From Polytrichum commune (taxonomy: Eukaryota > Streptophyta > Polytrichopsida > Polytrichales > Polytrichaceae), in NCBI GenBank assembly GCA_950295325.1, contig OX485803.1, positions 17,300,001-17,360,000 on the forward strand: 60,000 nt of DNA, given 5' to 3'. Shown here one piece after another: positions 23,479-36,344 of this stretch; the stretch's first letter is position 1; each line of letters opens with the position of its first letter. Both the position numbers and the translations under genes were made by a program. The notes beneath the pieces are model-generated. The model worked only from the letters and a program-made list of their open reading frames with translations. It ran no database searches and had not been told where the DNA came from.

Positions 23479-25482
23479 ACACCAACTTTAACTTCACCCC
23501 CTTCGACCTCGCTGCCACCCTCAATTATGATGTGTTCCTCCTCCTGCACACCACAACTGCACACCACACCTTCCCTCTGACGAACTTGCTCCTTACCTCA
23601 CAGACACCCTCAACAATTATTTTCCCTCCGACTGCATGGTTCTCTATCTCGCCTGCTCTTATCTTTCTCTATATGTGGCTTCCTGACGCGGTTAATCTCC
23701 GACCTTGAGTCCTTAGTTCGGGCGACCCATATCGCATCCTGTCTCAGGCACATTCATTACAACTTTTGATGCACTCTGAGATGTCGTGCTTAGTGCATTG
23801 GTAGATTCAAGAGCTCGACCGCTCCAATTCTACACCACACTAGCCTACGAGCTCAACGTGAAACCATTTATGAAGAATGAGACAAAATAATGGATTAAAC
23901 CCGGGTGTGGACGGGGCCAACAAGACGCTTTGCCTCTGTGGCCCTCTGAAGTTCTCCGCGGCGATCATTAGTTTTCGACCTCTACTCCTTAGTTCGGACA
24001 CCTCGAATTAATTAGCAAATCCCACGCCAACACTAAAATCAATCCATTGTACTCTAAACTATTGTCCCTAGTGCATTGACATGCTCGGGAGTTTCAGCCA
24101 ATTCATTTCCACGAGATGCGGGCTCCCCGACCAATATAGATGTGTATGGGTGGGAGGATTTTTTCTGTGAAAAGAAGGAAATAAAACAAAACAATGTTTG
24201 GGTGTGGAATCAGACTGGGCCCACCAGATGCCCTTCTGTTGCAGGTTTGTGGGGGCGCTCTCGCCAGGGTGTCTCTGCTACATTGATTGACCTCCGACCT
24301 TGACTTGTTGGTGAGGCCTCTCCAGTGCTCCCTCCCCAGACATCCGCCTTCCCTTCCCCTTTCTTCTGTCCCACTGGAGATGCCTCTGGCAAAAGAATCG
24401 GCACCTCTGAGACAACCACTGCCCGGAAGAAGCTGAAGGGGCTTCCTTGCATTCCTCCTCCGCGACTGGTCGTCACTGTATTGACCATGTTGATTGATCC
24501 CCCACGTTGACAGATTAAAGGATGTTCTTCCTAGGAGGTGTCGATCTTCGGCTGCATATTTTTCTCACACCTCTCCTCGTTCTCCCTGTCTCTCCTCCGG
24601 TTGCTCTAGTGCTCATGTTGTCTGTCCCCGCGGTGCACCTTCCCCTCCCTGAGCATCGGCTCCCTGGATTTCTAACCGATCCGCATGCAAAAACCAAAAC
24701 CACATGGACACATTGGTGTGCCTCCTTTGAAGTTGAGGTAGAGCTTCTGCCTCCTCTTCAGAGTCTTCCGCACACCGAGCCTTCTCTCACCTAACCTATA
24801 TCTTCCGGTCTCCTAGAAATCTCAAACAAACAGGTCCGCAACGGCACTCCCGAACTCCCATTCCACCACGGAGCAGGGCTTCCGCATGACCATGCTCTCT
24901 CATTCATCTTCCCCTACCAAATCCTAGTGAAGCAGGGCTTCGCCTCTCCTCTAGAGGTTCCTCTTCTCACACTTGCATAATGAGACCTCTACCTCCTACC
25001 TCCCGAGACCCCTCCAAACCTCTCATTTTTTCCCGCATTGTCCGGCATCTTTCGGGCCGCCCGAAAGGAAAAAAAGGTTTTGACTCCTTCCTTGTCCTTT
25101 CCTTCTAAGACCTCACTTGCCACACCCTTTAATTGTACTTAACTCTTTTTGTTTTTGTTTAATTTACATTACCACTTCCCGAAGGTAAAATTGACCTTAT
25201 AAAAATTATTTTCAGTCTCTTACATTTACGGTGAAGTTAACAACCATGTGAGCACAACTTTTAGGACTCACATAATTGGTGACCATCAGGGGAGGGACAC
25301 AGAATTTCTTGCTCCGCAAGTAAGATGTCCATCTTCAGGTCTTATACTCCTTACAACGACTTCCAGAGGTGCGGGTTGGGAATGGTTCCCCGTTGAGTGT
25401 CTCCAATTGGACCGAGTTATTTGGGAATACCTCACTAATGAGATATGGAAATCCACACCGCGTCGAACTTACCTGGGAAGTC
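23479..25482. other. C/T-rich non-coding stretch within the composite transposon
   Basis: No reliable gene. Two partly similar segments (about 23700-23945 and 23985-24245) share 'cttagttcgg', 'agtgcattg' and 'gggtgtgga' blocks in the same order, so they look like diverged repeats. Composition differs sharply from the AT-rich flanks. It could include long-terminal-repeat or untranslated sequence of the adjacent gypsy element, but no paired LTR was found. Confidence 0.4.
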
Positions 25483-27360
25483 TCACTTCCTAGTGTCCTG
25501 AAGCAGGACGAGCATGCCTGCTCTTAGGGTGCGTTTCTTGTGTTTTTTTGTCAAAGGTGATTTTCCGCCTTCGTTGGATGGCCTCAATATGTTGGGCCTC
25601 CTCCGACGGTTTTCGTCCAAGGACTTTAACACAACCAATCTATTTTTTAATGACTGATTATCGGTTAGCCTTGAGTCAATGGCCACTCTGAACGACTTTA
25701 CCTCAAATTTGAAGGAAAAGGTGGCCTCAATGTCGTAGACTAGAGAAAATAGTGTGGCCCGAGTCGTCACCTTAAAGAGCGTTCTATACGCCCACAATGC
25801 AACCGTGAGTTTCACGTCCCAGTCGCGTTTAGAATCTTGCACTGTCTTTCTCAATATATATGTTCACCAAGGTTTGGTTCACCCTCTCGGTCTAGTCGTT
25901 TGTCTGTGGGTAGTAAGGCGTGGTCTTTCGGTGATCAATTTGGAATTTCTCAGTCATCTCGCTAATCATATCGTTCAATAAGTGCGTGCCCCTGTCGCTA
26001 ACTAGTATTTTTAGTGCAACCAAACCGAGAAATGATGTTCTCATATAAAAATATTGCGGCATTCGCGGTGGTATTCATCTTTACGGCTTTGGTCTCTGCC
26101 CATTTGGTTGAATATTCCGTCGCTACTACAATATAGGCCATACCCTCAGATGATTTTGGGTGCATCTTTCCTACATAGTCGATGTCCCACTTTTCGAATC
26201 AAATCAATGGTAGCGACACGTGCAAGGGTAACTCCATCCTTAGGTTGTTCCTAGCATAGCGCTGACAAGCGTCGCATTTTCTAACGTGGATGCGAGCATC
26301 CTTGAATAATATGGGCCAAAAATATCTTGCTCTCAATATATTTTGGCCGGTGAGTTGCCCCGAGAAATGTCCACCACATGCGCTATTATGACAGGCTTCC
26401 AAGATTGTTGGCACCTTCGTGGCGGCCACACAATGGCGAAATAGGCCATCTACTCCCCGTCTAAACAGGCGATGTCTCACTATCGTGTAGTACCTACTGT
26501 GCATCATTATCTTACGCCGCTTCTCCCTCGACCACTCAGTTGGCAACTGTTGAGTGGCGATGAACTCAACTATATCTGTATATCATTCCGGTTGGGTGGT
26601 CACTACAAAAAGATTTTCATCTACAAACCCATCATCTACCGGTGTGGTGCCCACCCGTTCCGACAATCTTGACAAGTGGTCCGCCTGCAAGTGCATTCTC
26701 CCGGGTCTATACTCGACTGTGTAGTCGAACTCCTCTAGTAGCAGAATCCATCGTTCTAATCTACCACTCAACTCTAGCTTGTTTACCAAAAACTTAATCA
26801 CCATATAGTCCACGAAAAATACTAGCGGATTATACAGCAGGTAGTGACGGAATTTTTTTACTGAGAATACCATAGCCAAACATTCTCTTTCCGTGGTGAA
26901 GTAGTTACGTTCAGCCATGGTTAGTTGCATGCTAGCATATGTCACTAGTTGATCATTTTTCATTTCTCCACTAGGCTGACACAGAGCACTACCTACAGCT
27001 ACCGCACTGGCATCACATAATACACGAAAAAGAATGCTCCAATTCGGAGGTACTAAGACCGGATACGTGCTCAGGCAAGCCTTTAACTCGCCAAATACTT
27101 GATCATATTGCTCCGTCTACTAAAACTTCGCATCCTTCCTAAGCATCTTGGTGATGGGAAAGACTATCTTTGCGAAGGCAGTGATCAATTCCCTATACCA
27201 TCCCACATGCCCCAAGAACTTAGCTATACCTTTAGCGTTCGTGGGTGCCTCCAATCCTTCGATCACTGCAACCTTGTCTGGATCGGGTTCTCTCCCTTTC
27301 TCACTAACCACGTACCCCAACAACACTCCTCTCCGCACTTCCAAAAAAAATGCTTAAAAC
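25483..27360 (-). pseudogene. Ty3/gypsy retrotransposon pol remnant (RT end, RNase H, integrase)
   Basis: Read on the minus strand, the order is that of a gypsy polyprotein. End of reverse transcriptase (27344-27120, LLGYVVSEKG, then KFLGHVGWYR). RNase H (26963-26583, MAERNYFTTERECLAMVF and VEYRPGRMHLQADHLSRL). Integrase zinc-binding region (26546-26199, HNSACGGHFSG and KCDACQRYARN). Integrase core in other frames (about 26200-25860, WDIDYVG and LVSDRGTH). C-terminal part (25854-25483, ALWAYRTLFK). Frameshifts and stops interrupt it, including TAG before TERVNQTL. Sequence turns AT-rich abruptly at about 27360, so gag, protease and most of the reverse transcriptase are missing. It is dead. 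Confidence 0.92.
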
Positions 27361-28821
27361 CAAAAAAATGTAGATAATGTAGGGTTTTTAATTTTTTTTC
27401 AACTAGCTTCCTGGACCTCTTATTCATCTTCCGCCTCCGTTGACTATGAGCATATTTATAAGTAATTTGAAAATAAAGACTACGGAAGATATGCGGAATG
27501 AAGATATCCAAATTGTAGCTCCACTAATTAAAAAATTAAAATTAAAAAAAAACCACAACTACAAATAAAACTTTGGAAATAAAACACAAAGGTGGAAGAA
27601 GATGAAGAATCCAACTCAAAGAATTGAATAGACCGTGATGTGGAGACGACAATTTCATTGCGGGGTGAAATGGAACTAGAATTTTAAAAAATTCTAAAGA
27701 AACAAAGTAAGATTTATGTTACCTAAATTTATTTATTTTAAAACTATATATAGAATTTTGCCAATTTTTTTTATTTTAAAGCCCTTAGCCTTTGCCTTAA
27801 GCCCCCCCCCCCCAAATGGTTTGTAAGCAACCATGGAGTAGGTAATTTGTGGTTGAGCTATGGTTTGATCCCCCCACCTTGTAGGCGCGAAGAGAGAGAC
27901 TCTTTTGAGAGAACTCCAAGTCTTTATTAATTTCCCTTTCATGTCCATTGCATCCAATATGTAGTTTTCATACCAAAATTATTGTTGTAATTATTAGTTC
28001 ATTCATTATTTACAACCTTTATAATGTTTATTATTATTATTATGTTTTAACTTCATGCATGTGATGTGCAAGTGCAAATACGTGGTTGAAGTTATATGCT
28101 CGTTTGATTGCGGTAATTTAAAGACTGGGGCCGGATCGCCACGTACATAAATTTTACATTTTTTTGTTATCAATGGTGACATCAAATTGGGACCGTATTG
28201 AAACATGTGACAAATTCTACTAATAATTATGTTAGTATCGAAGATAGCATCCCAAACATTGAGGATTATCTACATTCAAATGACACTCCGATTTTAACTA
28301 AGACTACGACTCTAAATTCAACAACCAAAGTTGATAAGAAGAATTTTCTAGAGCAATGTTATATAGATTATATGTAAATGGTTGAAAATAGTTCAGTCAT
28401 GGTTAATTTTTTTGAGAAAACCAATTGTTTATTAGAAAATATAAAACGACAAATAAATAGGCTTATAGACAAACTTTATATCTAGTCCTCTACCGAATCA
28501 GATGCATCGTGGTTACGAGGGAAAAATATTTTTTTCCTTCATTTTCAAATGCGTTTTGCAAAAAAAATGAACTAGTAATTCATATACTTATGTAAGCTAT
28601 ACAAACATATTTTTATTCTTACATCTTTGTTCTTTTTTATTCTACAACCTATGCACTCTCATCTTCACCTTATTCTATATCTTCAATATCATTTACTAGG
28701 GTTTTTTTATGTTTTTCAATTTGCATAGTTCATGCTTCAATCACGTCCATTTTCAAATATAATCTCATTTTCTTTGCAATTTATGTAGGTGTCATAAAAA
28801 TATCAACATTATCCAGTTGTC
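27361..28821. other. AT-rich spacer inside the composite transposon
   Basis: Only short frames. It includes a C-run at about 27804-27814. No gene or clear repeat was identified. Confidence 0.5.
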
Positions 28822-29800
28822 TTAGTTTATTTGTATTTTTTTATACATAATTATTTCTCCTTCTTTTGTCCATTCATCATCAAACTTATCTTGGTGTATT
28901 ATGCACAAGTTATGAAGACAAATGTAGGTGGTAACCATATTTGGTACATGTTGGAGAGGCATATTAAAAAAAAAAAAAAGATTATTGCACCTCACTTTCA
29001 ATATACCAAAATTTATTTTTACCACCATTCTTGTTGATGATTGCATAAAATTCCAATGTGTCTTTGCTCTATGTAATGAAATTTTTATCTCGAAAGGAGT
29101 ATAATATCATGATCTCATTGGATAAACAACATCATCCATAAATTTGTAAGGTAATCATTCACTTTTTATTAATTTTTCCCTAATATAAAAATTTTAGAAC
29201 AAAGTCCAATCATAACAATGTCCAATCCATCCAAAACCGTACTTTCAAAACTTACATTTGCTATCCACTCCACCTTGAAATAAAATTGAATATAAATATA
29301 TTCTACAATAATACGAAGTATGATGAATATGAGAAATAATGATAGGTATATGACTTTCATCAACCGATCTAATCACATAATGTAATCCCCTAAATTCCTC
29401 AAACTCGGTTGCAATTTTATTCAAAATAACTCTAGATTTTTTTTCAATCACTAATAATTCTAAATGTTTCTCAATTGTTGCACAAAAATCTCATATAATA
29501 ATAGATACAATACTTCCATGAATTCCATAAGTTTCAGCACACCCGCGTAATGAATTACCACTACTGTACTAAGTCTATTCAAAGAAAGAGCAATCTAATT
29601 TCTAAAAAGAATGGATGTTCCAAAATTTATATCGTTACAACTTAATGTTGGAGATAAGACACCGTACAAATCATTACAAGTTTTAGGAAGTAACCTTGTG
29701 TGTTGCTTGAATAACTTAATTGAGTAACATCCAAAAATTAATATGTCCACAAAAATAGTATTCCGGTCATACATCCAAATATTTTGTGTCCTCCTAGAAG
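28822..29800 (-). pseudogene. PIF/Harbinger transposase (DDE) remnant
   Basis: Minus-strand segments follow the order of plant Harbinger transposases. N-terminal part: about 29790-29600 (LFKQHTRLLPKTCNDLYGVL, then SCNDINFGTSI). Middle: about 29580-29400 (IALSLNRLS, CAETYGIHGSIV, DFCATIEKH). Catalytic region: about 29420-29170 (GLHYVIRSVDESHIPI, SYYCR, FQGGVDSKCKF); DESHIPI stands where DGSHIPI is usual. C-terminal part: about 29010-28830 (MPLQHVPNMVTTYICLHNLC). Several frameshifts and stops separate the parts, so no active enzyme is expected. It supplied, or is a relic of, the activity that moves the surrounding TTA-flanked element. Confidence 0.85.
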
Positions 29801-30180
29801 TATTGTTCTCCACAACTATCATAACAAAAATCATTGTCATAGCAACATAATGTTGATGCAAAACAAGCTTTTGCAAAATTGCAACAACCATCATAACATG
29901 TTGCATGGCCATGAAAAACACAAGAGCCACTAAAATATTTTATTTTCCCTCATCCATCTTGTACAAATGACAATGAAAAAAATTTGAAGTTTGCTAGATT
30001 TATTGAATCGGCCTGGCTTCTTAGCCCTGAGGCCTTTACATATGGGAAAATTGTCCCCCGTTATAGTCTTATTATAGTGTGTAGTTGAGGTTGGCCTCTT
30101 ACCCAAAAGGGGTTGAAATTTCATGCAATCGGCCTCAAGGGAAATCAACCCGGCCTCTAGGTATAAAGCGGCCGGTATAG

Positions 30181-31085
30181 TTAGGAAATGCCCCATGAGT
30201 GAGTGGCACCAACTCAAGAGAAGAGGAAGCCTCTTCAAACTCACCAAAACAAATTATGCACTCTACAAACACCTTTAGAACATGCACAAATTTTCTTCAA
30301 AAACATGATAAATGAGCATGTATTCATGAATATAGTATCGATCAATAACAATTTCGACCCTCATTAATTTTGAGATTTGACATAATAGTATGTTTTGGGA
30401 AATTAGTACCACACGCACAATATGGGATAACCAATGCAGTAAACCACATGTGCCCGTTTTTCACCTTCCACCAACATTGTCTTCTGTCTTCAATCACGTT
30501 CTCTGCTAAGTTATGATGGACAAGCATGTCAATTTCGAAGCATGTATCATCATAGTCCCCTCTCCCCTTTGCCCCCTTGCTCCCACTCAACTCCAAATTT
30601 GGCTTTCTCACATTCAAAAAATGGTTATTTCAAAGTGAATGTTTTATTTGACTACATGGAGTACAAAATCTAGTGTGATTGAAAACACAATGCAAGCTAA
30701 CACAATTGATCAACTATCAAGAGGATGGACGGGTGAATGATAGGATTGGACAAGAGAGTGTGCCACCGTGTCATCAAAAATATATAGTAATCATGAACAC
30801 ATGTGCATCTATCTATCTCTCTATATCTATCTATATATAGGGGATTGTTTAAACAATCACGAACTTTGTTGAAACAAGCACAAAGATGTAATGCACAATC
30901 ACATGACTTGTAATCATTTGGATTTTCATGCCACACATGAAGAAGAACAATATATCAATAATTTCTTGGAATTAATAAACTTGAACAACTTGGATGGCAA
31001 GTTAAAGCCTAGTTGACCCCTTACATGTTGAATGTGGTCATTTTTAGCCAATGTTTGGTTGATTTAACAATCCCTCTTATGTATG
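30181..31085. repeat. Large repeat block, copy 2 (right part)
   Basis: Resumes the alignment with copy 1 (30181-31060 against 12453-13650) immediately after the transposon. It lacks the 65-bp and ~235-bp copy-1 segments. Collinearity ends near the 'ttgatttaacaatccc' block, where copy 1 passes into the pseudogene. Confidence 0.85.
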
Positions 31086-31525
31086 TATTTGTGTGGGTGG
31101 GTGGGGGAGGGGGTTGCATATCTTAAATGCTTATTCCACACAAGTCATCATTGATTATTATGGATTTAATCCTTACATGTTTTCATATGAATAGTCTCAA
31201 GTCCTAAAGGGTTGGTTTCATCTTTCAATTGACAGTTGTGAATACCTTTCATTAATTGTGTCCTCCAAGTTGGTAGAACCTTGTTGCAAACTTGGCATGC
31301 CATGCAAGCACGTTGATTTTGTTATCGTTCCTTGACTTTGTTGACATGTATGGGTTTTATAGAAAAACCATGCTACATTCGACACATACGTATAAAGATG
31401 ACACCAACCTATGGTTGGCATGAATTGGAGACACCCCACCCTTTATCAAAGCTATAAATTCAAATGTATTTATAGATTTGCGACATGTCATGGGCACCTT
31501 AAAGAGGTGGGCCTAACATTCAACA

Positions 31526-31528
<3 letters not shown>

Positions 31529-31575
<47 letters not shown>
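31529..31575. repeat. (TA)n microsatellite
   Basis: About 47 bases of uninterrupted TA repeats. Confidence 0.95.
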
Positions 31576-31579
<4 letters not shown>

Positions 31580-31580
31580 A

Positions 31581-32254
31581 GGGTGGATTTACATTAGGTT
31601 TTGGGTCCAAGAAACTTGAAGTTCAAAAAATCTCTTTTATGGACATCGTTTTTGGACTCAAGATTGGACCCAAGCTTAAGATTGGTTTCTCAAACTATGA
31701 AGTATTTTCTTGAGTAGGGACCTCTGATATTTAGCATGCAAGTGATGTTGCATTAGAACTGCTTCATTTTCCATACGTTGGACTTGAAACATATACCGTA
31801 ACACCATAGCAGGTTCGCCACCTGCCACACGAATATTTAATCTTTTTGAAAAAATAAGGTTCGTGTTCCAATTTATTTATTTTGAAATTCATCTTCTCAT
31901 TTATTGGATTAAAAATCATTTGTGTTTAGGGTGGGAAAGATGTGCAGAAATTTCATCCTAATTGCGTTTTTCATCCATTTATGGCGGCCCAACTTGTTTA
32001 AACCTAAGTCATTACCCTAATCCTGATTTTCTGTCTTTTCGTTTTTATTACAGTATAATTAGAGAGTTATTCGTTTCTCTTTGCATGTAATTTCTGTTTT
32101 TTTACGTTTTTTTTTGGGAATTATTTATGAACGAACCTACTATGGTGTTACGGTATAGAGTAATCTCCTTTGGGCCCATAATTTAGCTCTCAACCAATTG
32201 TATCGCTTGATTTTTGAGTTTCTTTGGTCTTGGACCCTACTGTAAACCCACGCC
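31581..32254. mobile_element. Probable MITE with imperfect inverted ends, hosting a second MITE
   Basis: The left end (GGGTGGATTTACATTAGG, then GGGTCCAAGAAACT and AAAAAATC) is mirrored by the right end, which reads inward GGCGTGGGTTTACAGTAGGG, then TCCAAG, AAAGAAACT and AAAAATC. The arms match imperfectly over about 50 bases. No target duplication was found, so the borders are approximate. Confidence 0.55.
31794..32155. mobile_element. 362-bp MITE with 24-bp inverted ends and TA target site
   Basis: The left end TACCGTAACACCATAG is followed by C, AGGTTCG. Read inward, the right end is the same except for T at one position, giving 23 of 24 matching. TA lies on both sides (31792-31793, 32156-32157). 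No coding capacity. A TA site fits a Tc1/mariner (Stowaway) type, but the ends are not the common Stowaway sequence. Confidence 0.8.
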
Positions 32255-32259
32255 AAGAT

Positions 32260-34870
32260 TGTTTCGTGAGTGATGCATTGTAGATGTACCTTCATATGGT
32301 GTACATGGATGGAGCTTTGCATTGAAAAATGTGTAGTTATATTGTACTATTGTCAAAACATTTGATGTCAAGCATCACGATGGTGTTCACTATCCGACCG
32401 TCAACTTAGATTTTGTGGGAATTAACCTCAAACCAACCTACATAAGATTTATTTATACAAAAACCAAATTATTCCTTTTTGAAAATTTAACAAAGAAGAA
32501 CTAGTAAGTGAATGATTTCATTGATAATGTCAATCAGTCAAACACATTAGCAGGTGTCAAGATAGAGTCTATTGTCATTATAAATGCATGTAAATTGGAG
32601 AGTCATGAGTGAACCATGACTTGGTGAATGGCTTCTTCGAGGTGGGTTGCCAGTTGTGTTACCACCATATATAGTTTGCCTACTAGCTTGAAGATTGCGA
32701 GATGGATTGTAGCATAATGTTTGTTTCCTTCTCATGAATGAGTGGCATGGAGTAATATATCATAGTCTTTAATTCACATAAATAAATAAAAAATGAGAAT
32801 GCAAAGGAAATTGTGTATTCTATGAGTTTTACCAATCCTAGGAAAACCCATCTCACAATAAATCCAAGAGAAGTCAAACAATAAATAGTAACTTCCATAC
32901 GAGTCTCCTTAAGCATTCCTTTCAATTTTGTGATCACAAGTACCTTGACACCTGCTAATTATTTTGCAACCACTTCATCAATGATTGAAAGCCCACAAGA
33001 AGTTCTAAATCTAGACACAAGAACTTGAGATTGATGAAACAAATAATGTATGTAGACCAACATGGTGAAACACTATGCCACTTATTCCATAATTTCCAAC
33101 TGGTCCACAACAAGCCATCTATGAATATGTTCAAGCCAAGAAAACAACATTATTCTTCAAAATGAGAGACCATAAGCAGCATGAGAATAGAGAATAGAGT
33201 AGTTAGATATCCATTTATAGCATGAATTAAAAAGGGTACATCGTCGTGGGTGGTTATCAATTTCTTGTCAAGCATGCATCAAATATTCCGTATAGATGCA
33301 GTCCTTGCTTATGCCCATGTTCCCCACCACCTCAAAAATGGGTGTTAGTATAACACACAACAAGTGTTGGCGGACATTGTATACATGTTATCGATGTCAA
33401 TATGCAATAAATTACAAATAATACAACAACAAGAAAATTTTAACTAAACATTTTTCACATGGTTGTTGTGTTCCATCTTTATGTTGGATCTGCTTCAATT
33501 TTGTGTACACCTCTTAGTCATGTAGACCAAACACATCTTAAACCATATGAACAACCGGTACAAAGCGAAGGCAAATTGGGGTGAAAAACATAACAACTTT
33601 GGGAGAATGCATGATTGATTTTGGGCAAGCGTCAATACCAATGTTGGTCTAACATTGTCTTTCTTTTATACCATTCCATATCCATAATAAGTACTAATAT
33701 TTTTAATATCAATAGGATACGGTTATTTACAATTAAAGATTTTTTATACCCTTTGGATCTATATACCATGCAAGAACTTTCATATTCATGTAAATTTAAT
33801 GTAGTATCGATCTAATTTAAAATGATATTTACTCAAATAATAACTCTTGTATACAAAAATTCCTCCACCTTGAAATATCCATCAAATATCAATATTTGAT
33901 TGGTACTACGATTTTGATACCCATGGATAGGTTTTTCGGAAATTGATATCGGTCATTAATACCATGCATTCACCTATTACCCATTCAACATTGGTCACAG
34001 TGCAACTTAGGGTGGGTTACTTATATCATAGTTTGTTGGGTGTGACAATCAAAATAGAAGGAATCTATTCAAAGATATCCATCTCAAAGTTGGTAGTTGC
34101 AAGTCAACCTTATATAAGGCAACCAACCCATTCCCGACCACCATTCCAAATCGCGAAAAACACCATGAAATTTATGAATTGCTTCTTAACCCACAAATGC
34201 ACATGCAACCATAAAGTGGTCGATTTCTCGTCAAAGGGCCAAATCATAAATCCCAAACCTTCCTTGGAGATACCTCTTCCACAAAATGTCCAAGTTACGT
34301 TAACACACATCTTTTGACTGTGGGATTGAATCCACACTATCTCTACTACAAATGAAAACTTAGATAAGTTTCAATGCCTACAATATATAGTTGTTGTCAA
34401 TTTTATCTTTCTTACGCACAAAAAAAATAACCAATTCAAATACGGTCCAATCATGTTGAAATCGTGGTTATATCTTCGATTTGCAAATTCTAATCAATCT
34501 AGGATTTTACTTTAGAATATGCACTCCTTCAAATAAACAAAAATTACTCATATGCAATGCTTTGACAATCTGAAAATAGACCTCATGCATTTATGAGTGG
34601 ATTCTATTTTCCTACACGGGGAATTTTCTCTTTGATCATACCTTCTAAACCGCATATGTGCTAATTTGCTTAAGTGGTCAAGAATGGGTTGGCTCTCATA
34701 TCTACCAAATACCTTCTGAACTGGAAGAGTTGTATAGAGATTATCCTAGTTCGCATGATTGATTGAAAATATTCATAAACTCTACCTACTTTTATATAGG
34801 GACATTTGTGGTGTGGAAAACCTGATAGGCCAACCATGTGAGATACTAGTACTTAGGCCCACCATTAGAT
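32260..34870. other. Gene-poor AT-rich stretch
   Basis: About 2.6 kb with only short frames and no recognisable protein similarity, RNA gene or clear repeat structure. Confidence 0.5.
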
Positions 34871-34881
34871 CTATGTAGTGG

Positions 34882-34905
34882 ATATATATATATATATATA
34901 TATAT
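34882..34905. repeat. (AT)n microsatellite
   Basis: About 24 bases of AT repeats. Confidence 0.9.
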
Positions 34906-34913
34906 TCGGGAAG

Positions 34914-35024
34914 CATAACATTGTTATGTGGGACTGATAAAATTTTATAGAATACTCCCCATATTCAAACTAAATGTAGGGAATATTATGCATAATAATG
35001 TTAGTCCCACAGACGATTGTTATG
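34914..35024. repeat. Short inverted repeat, possible small MITE
   Basis: CATAACATTGTTATGTGGGACT at 34914-34935 pairs imperfectly with the sequence at 35003-35024 (AGTCCCACAGACG...TTATG). Further ataatgtta blocks occur to about 35170. No target duplication found. Confidence 0.4.
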
Positions 35025-35332
35025 AATCTGAATAATGTTACGAGGGTCTCAACCTCCATAACATTATTAAGCAATGTGTGTTGGTTCATGTGGGTTGCGG
35101 GAATTATAACCATGAGATGTCACAACGAGTGCAGTACATTGAACGAACGCACACTACTTGATAATGTTATGTCTAGCTTCATATTCGATAAAACTTAATG
35201 TAAACTTATACCTAAGTTAGGCATTAAACAGACTCGTCATGTGTGGGCATGGGGGCTCCGAAGTGGTGGGGTTTCCATACTATAGAGATGTGGGTGTTAT
35301 TCAATTACTTTCCTTGATCGGACTCTTGGGGC

Positions 35333-35662
35333 TTGGTTCACACGGAGTCCCAAGTCCTAAGCCCCAAGTCACTCGAGGTCAATATGTGCAACTTCAACCA
35401 TTGAGAGCATGGGATTTACCACTTCACACAGGGTCCCAAGTGTGACATGGAGGCTTGGGTTTTGTGTTGAGAGTTAGGTTGAGCAAAAAGTGAGACACAT
35501 CTCTTAACATGATTCCCACAAATAAAACAATCAAGATCCGACTTTAACAATAATTAATAAGATATTAATGATTTCTTGAGGTTTGAAAGTAAGGACTTTG
35601 CCTTTCATTTGGGACTTGCCACCATCAGAGGGACTTGGGACTTGGGATCCCATGTGAACCAA
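35333..35662. mobile_element. ~330-bp inverted-repeat element (MITE-like)
   Basis: TTGGTTCACACGGAGTCCCA at the left is mirrored by the right end, read inward as TTGGTTCACATGGGATCCCA. CCCAAGTCC continues on both sides, giving about 22 of 25 matching. No target duplication was recognised and no coding frame. Confidence 0.65.
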
Positions 35663-35943
35663 TCCTTACATTCCTTAATCAACCCCTTACATTTGATTGG
35701 TGTGTGGTGTGGTGAGGATCAAAGAACAAATACCAAGACATATGTTTTGAAGATATTGGACTATGTTGTTCAAAAAATTTAGCTACTCCACACTCAACGA
35801 TGAACATAGTTGGGAAGACCTATGTAATCAATTGAGAAATCAACAAATATGCAATTCTTATAACCATACCTAAATAAGGGGAGGTACTTTTTTTATGTGA
35901 TTTTTGTTGTTGCTTAATTGAATATTTTCTAATGCGACACATG

Positions 35944-35965
35944 TTTTTTTTTTTTTTTTTTTTTT
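35944..35965. repeat. Poly-T tract
   Basis: A run of 22 T on the plus strand. Confidence 0.9.
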
Positions 35966-36344
35966 GGTTGTAAATCTTATCGGTGGAAGTTGGGGAACAC
36001 AAACAACAAATGAATAACACATGTCCGTACTAAAATCCGGCCATGTGTTGGACACTAGGATGCTTGCTCAATGGAATGCATACTATTTCTGTACAACCTA
36101 GGTGATTTGCAAGATTCGGCTTTGACTTTGACATTACATGTCTATCATAGTCACATTATAAATAAATAAATGAATGAAAGAATGAAATCCTCGATCCGTT
36201 GGCATGTGTAACTCGTGGCTTATCCTTTTAGTGTATTAATGATATGTTAGGGCTAAATGTATGGTAAATAAGTAGTGTTTATATGATTACAGGTTGCAAC
36301 CCTTGTATGTTGGACTTATTGTGTGGAACATGCTTTAAATTTGT

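Larger units (their letters stand above)
20654..30180. mobile_element. 9.5-kb PIF/Harbinger-type composite DNA transposon
   Basis: The insert splits copy 2 of the repeat block; copy 1 reads through at about 12450. TTA lies on both sides (20651-20653, 30181-30183). The left end GGCCCGCTTTACACCTAGAG matches the reverse complement of the right end, which contains GGCCGCTTTATACCTAGAG preceded by about seven extra bases. A broken PIF/Harbinger transposase lies near the right end on the minus strand. Inside are a broken Ty3/gypsy pol and a C/T-rich stretch, so later insertions have enlarged it. TTA duplication, GGCC-type ends and transposase agree on the superfamily. Confidence 0.82.

Noticed and set aside
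25263-25292. Primer-binding-site-like sequence (ATTGGTGACCATCAGGGG) after a possible LTR end
   Set aside because: It points along the plus strand while the adjacent gypsy pol is on the minus strand. No paired LTR was found and the match to a tRNA end was not verified.
27733-27957. Minus-strand frame with GGGG and Lys-rich tail
   Set aside because: Created by a C homopolymer and AT-rich DNA; no similarity to a known protein.
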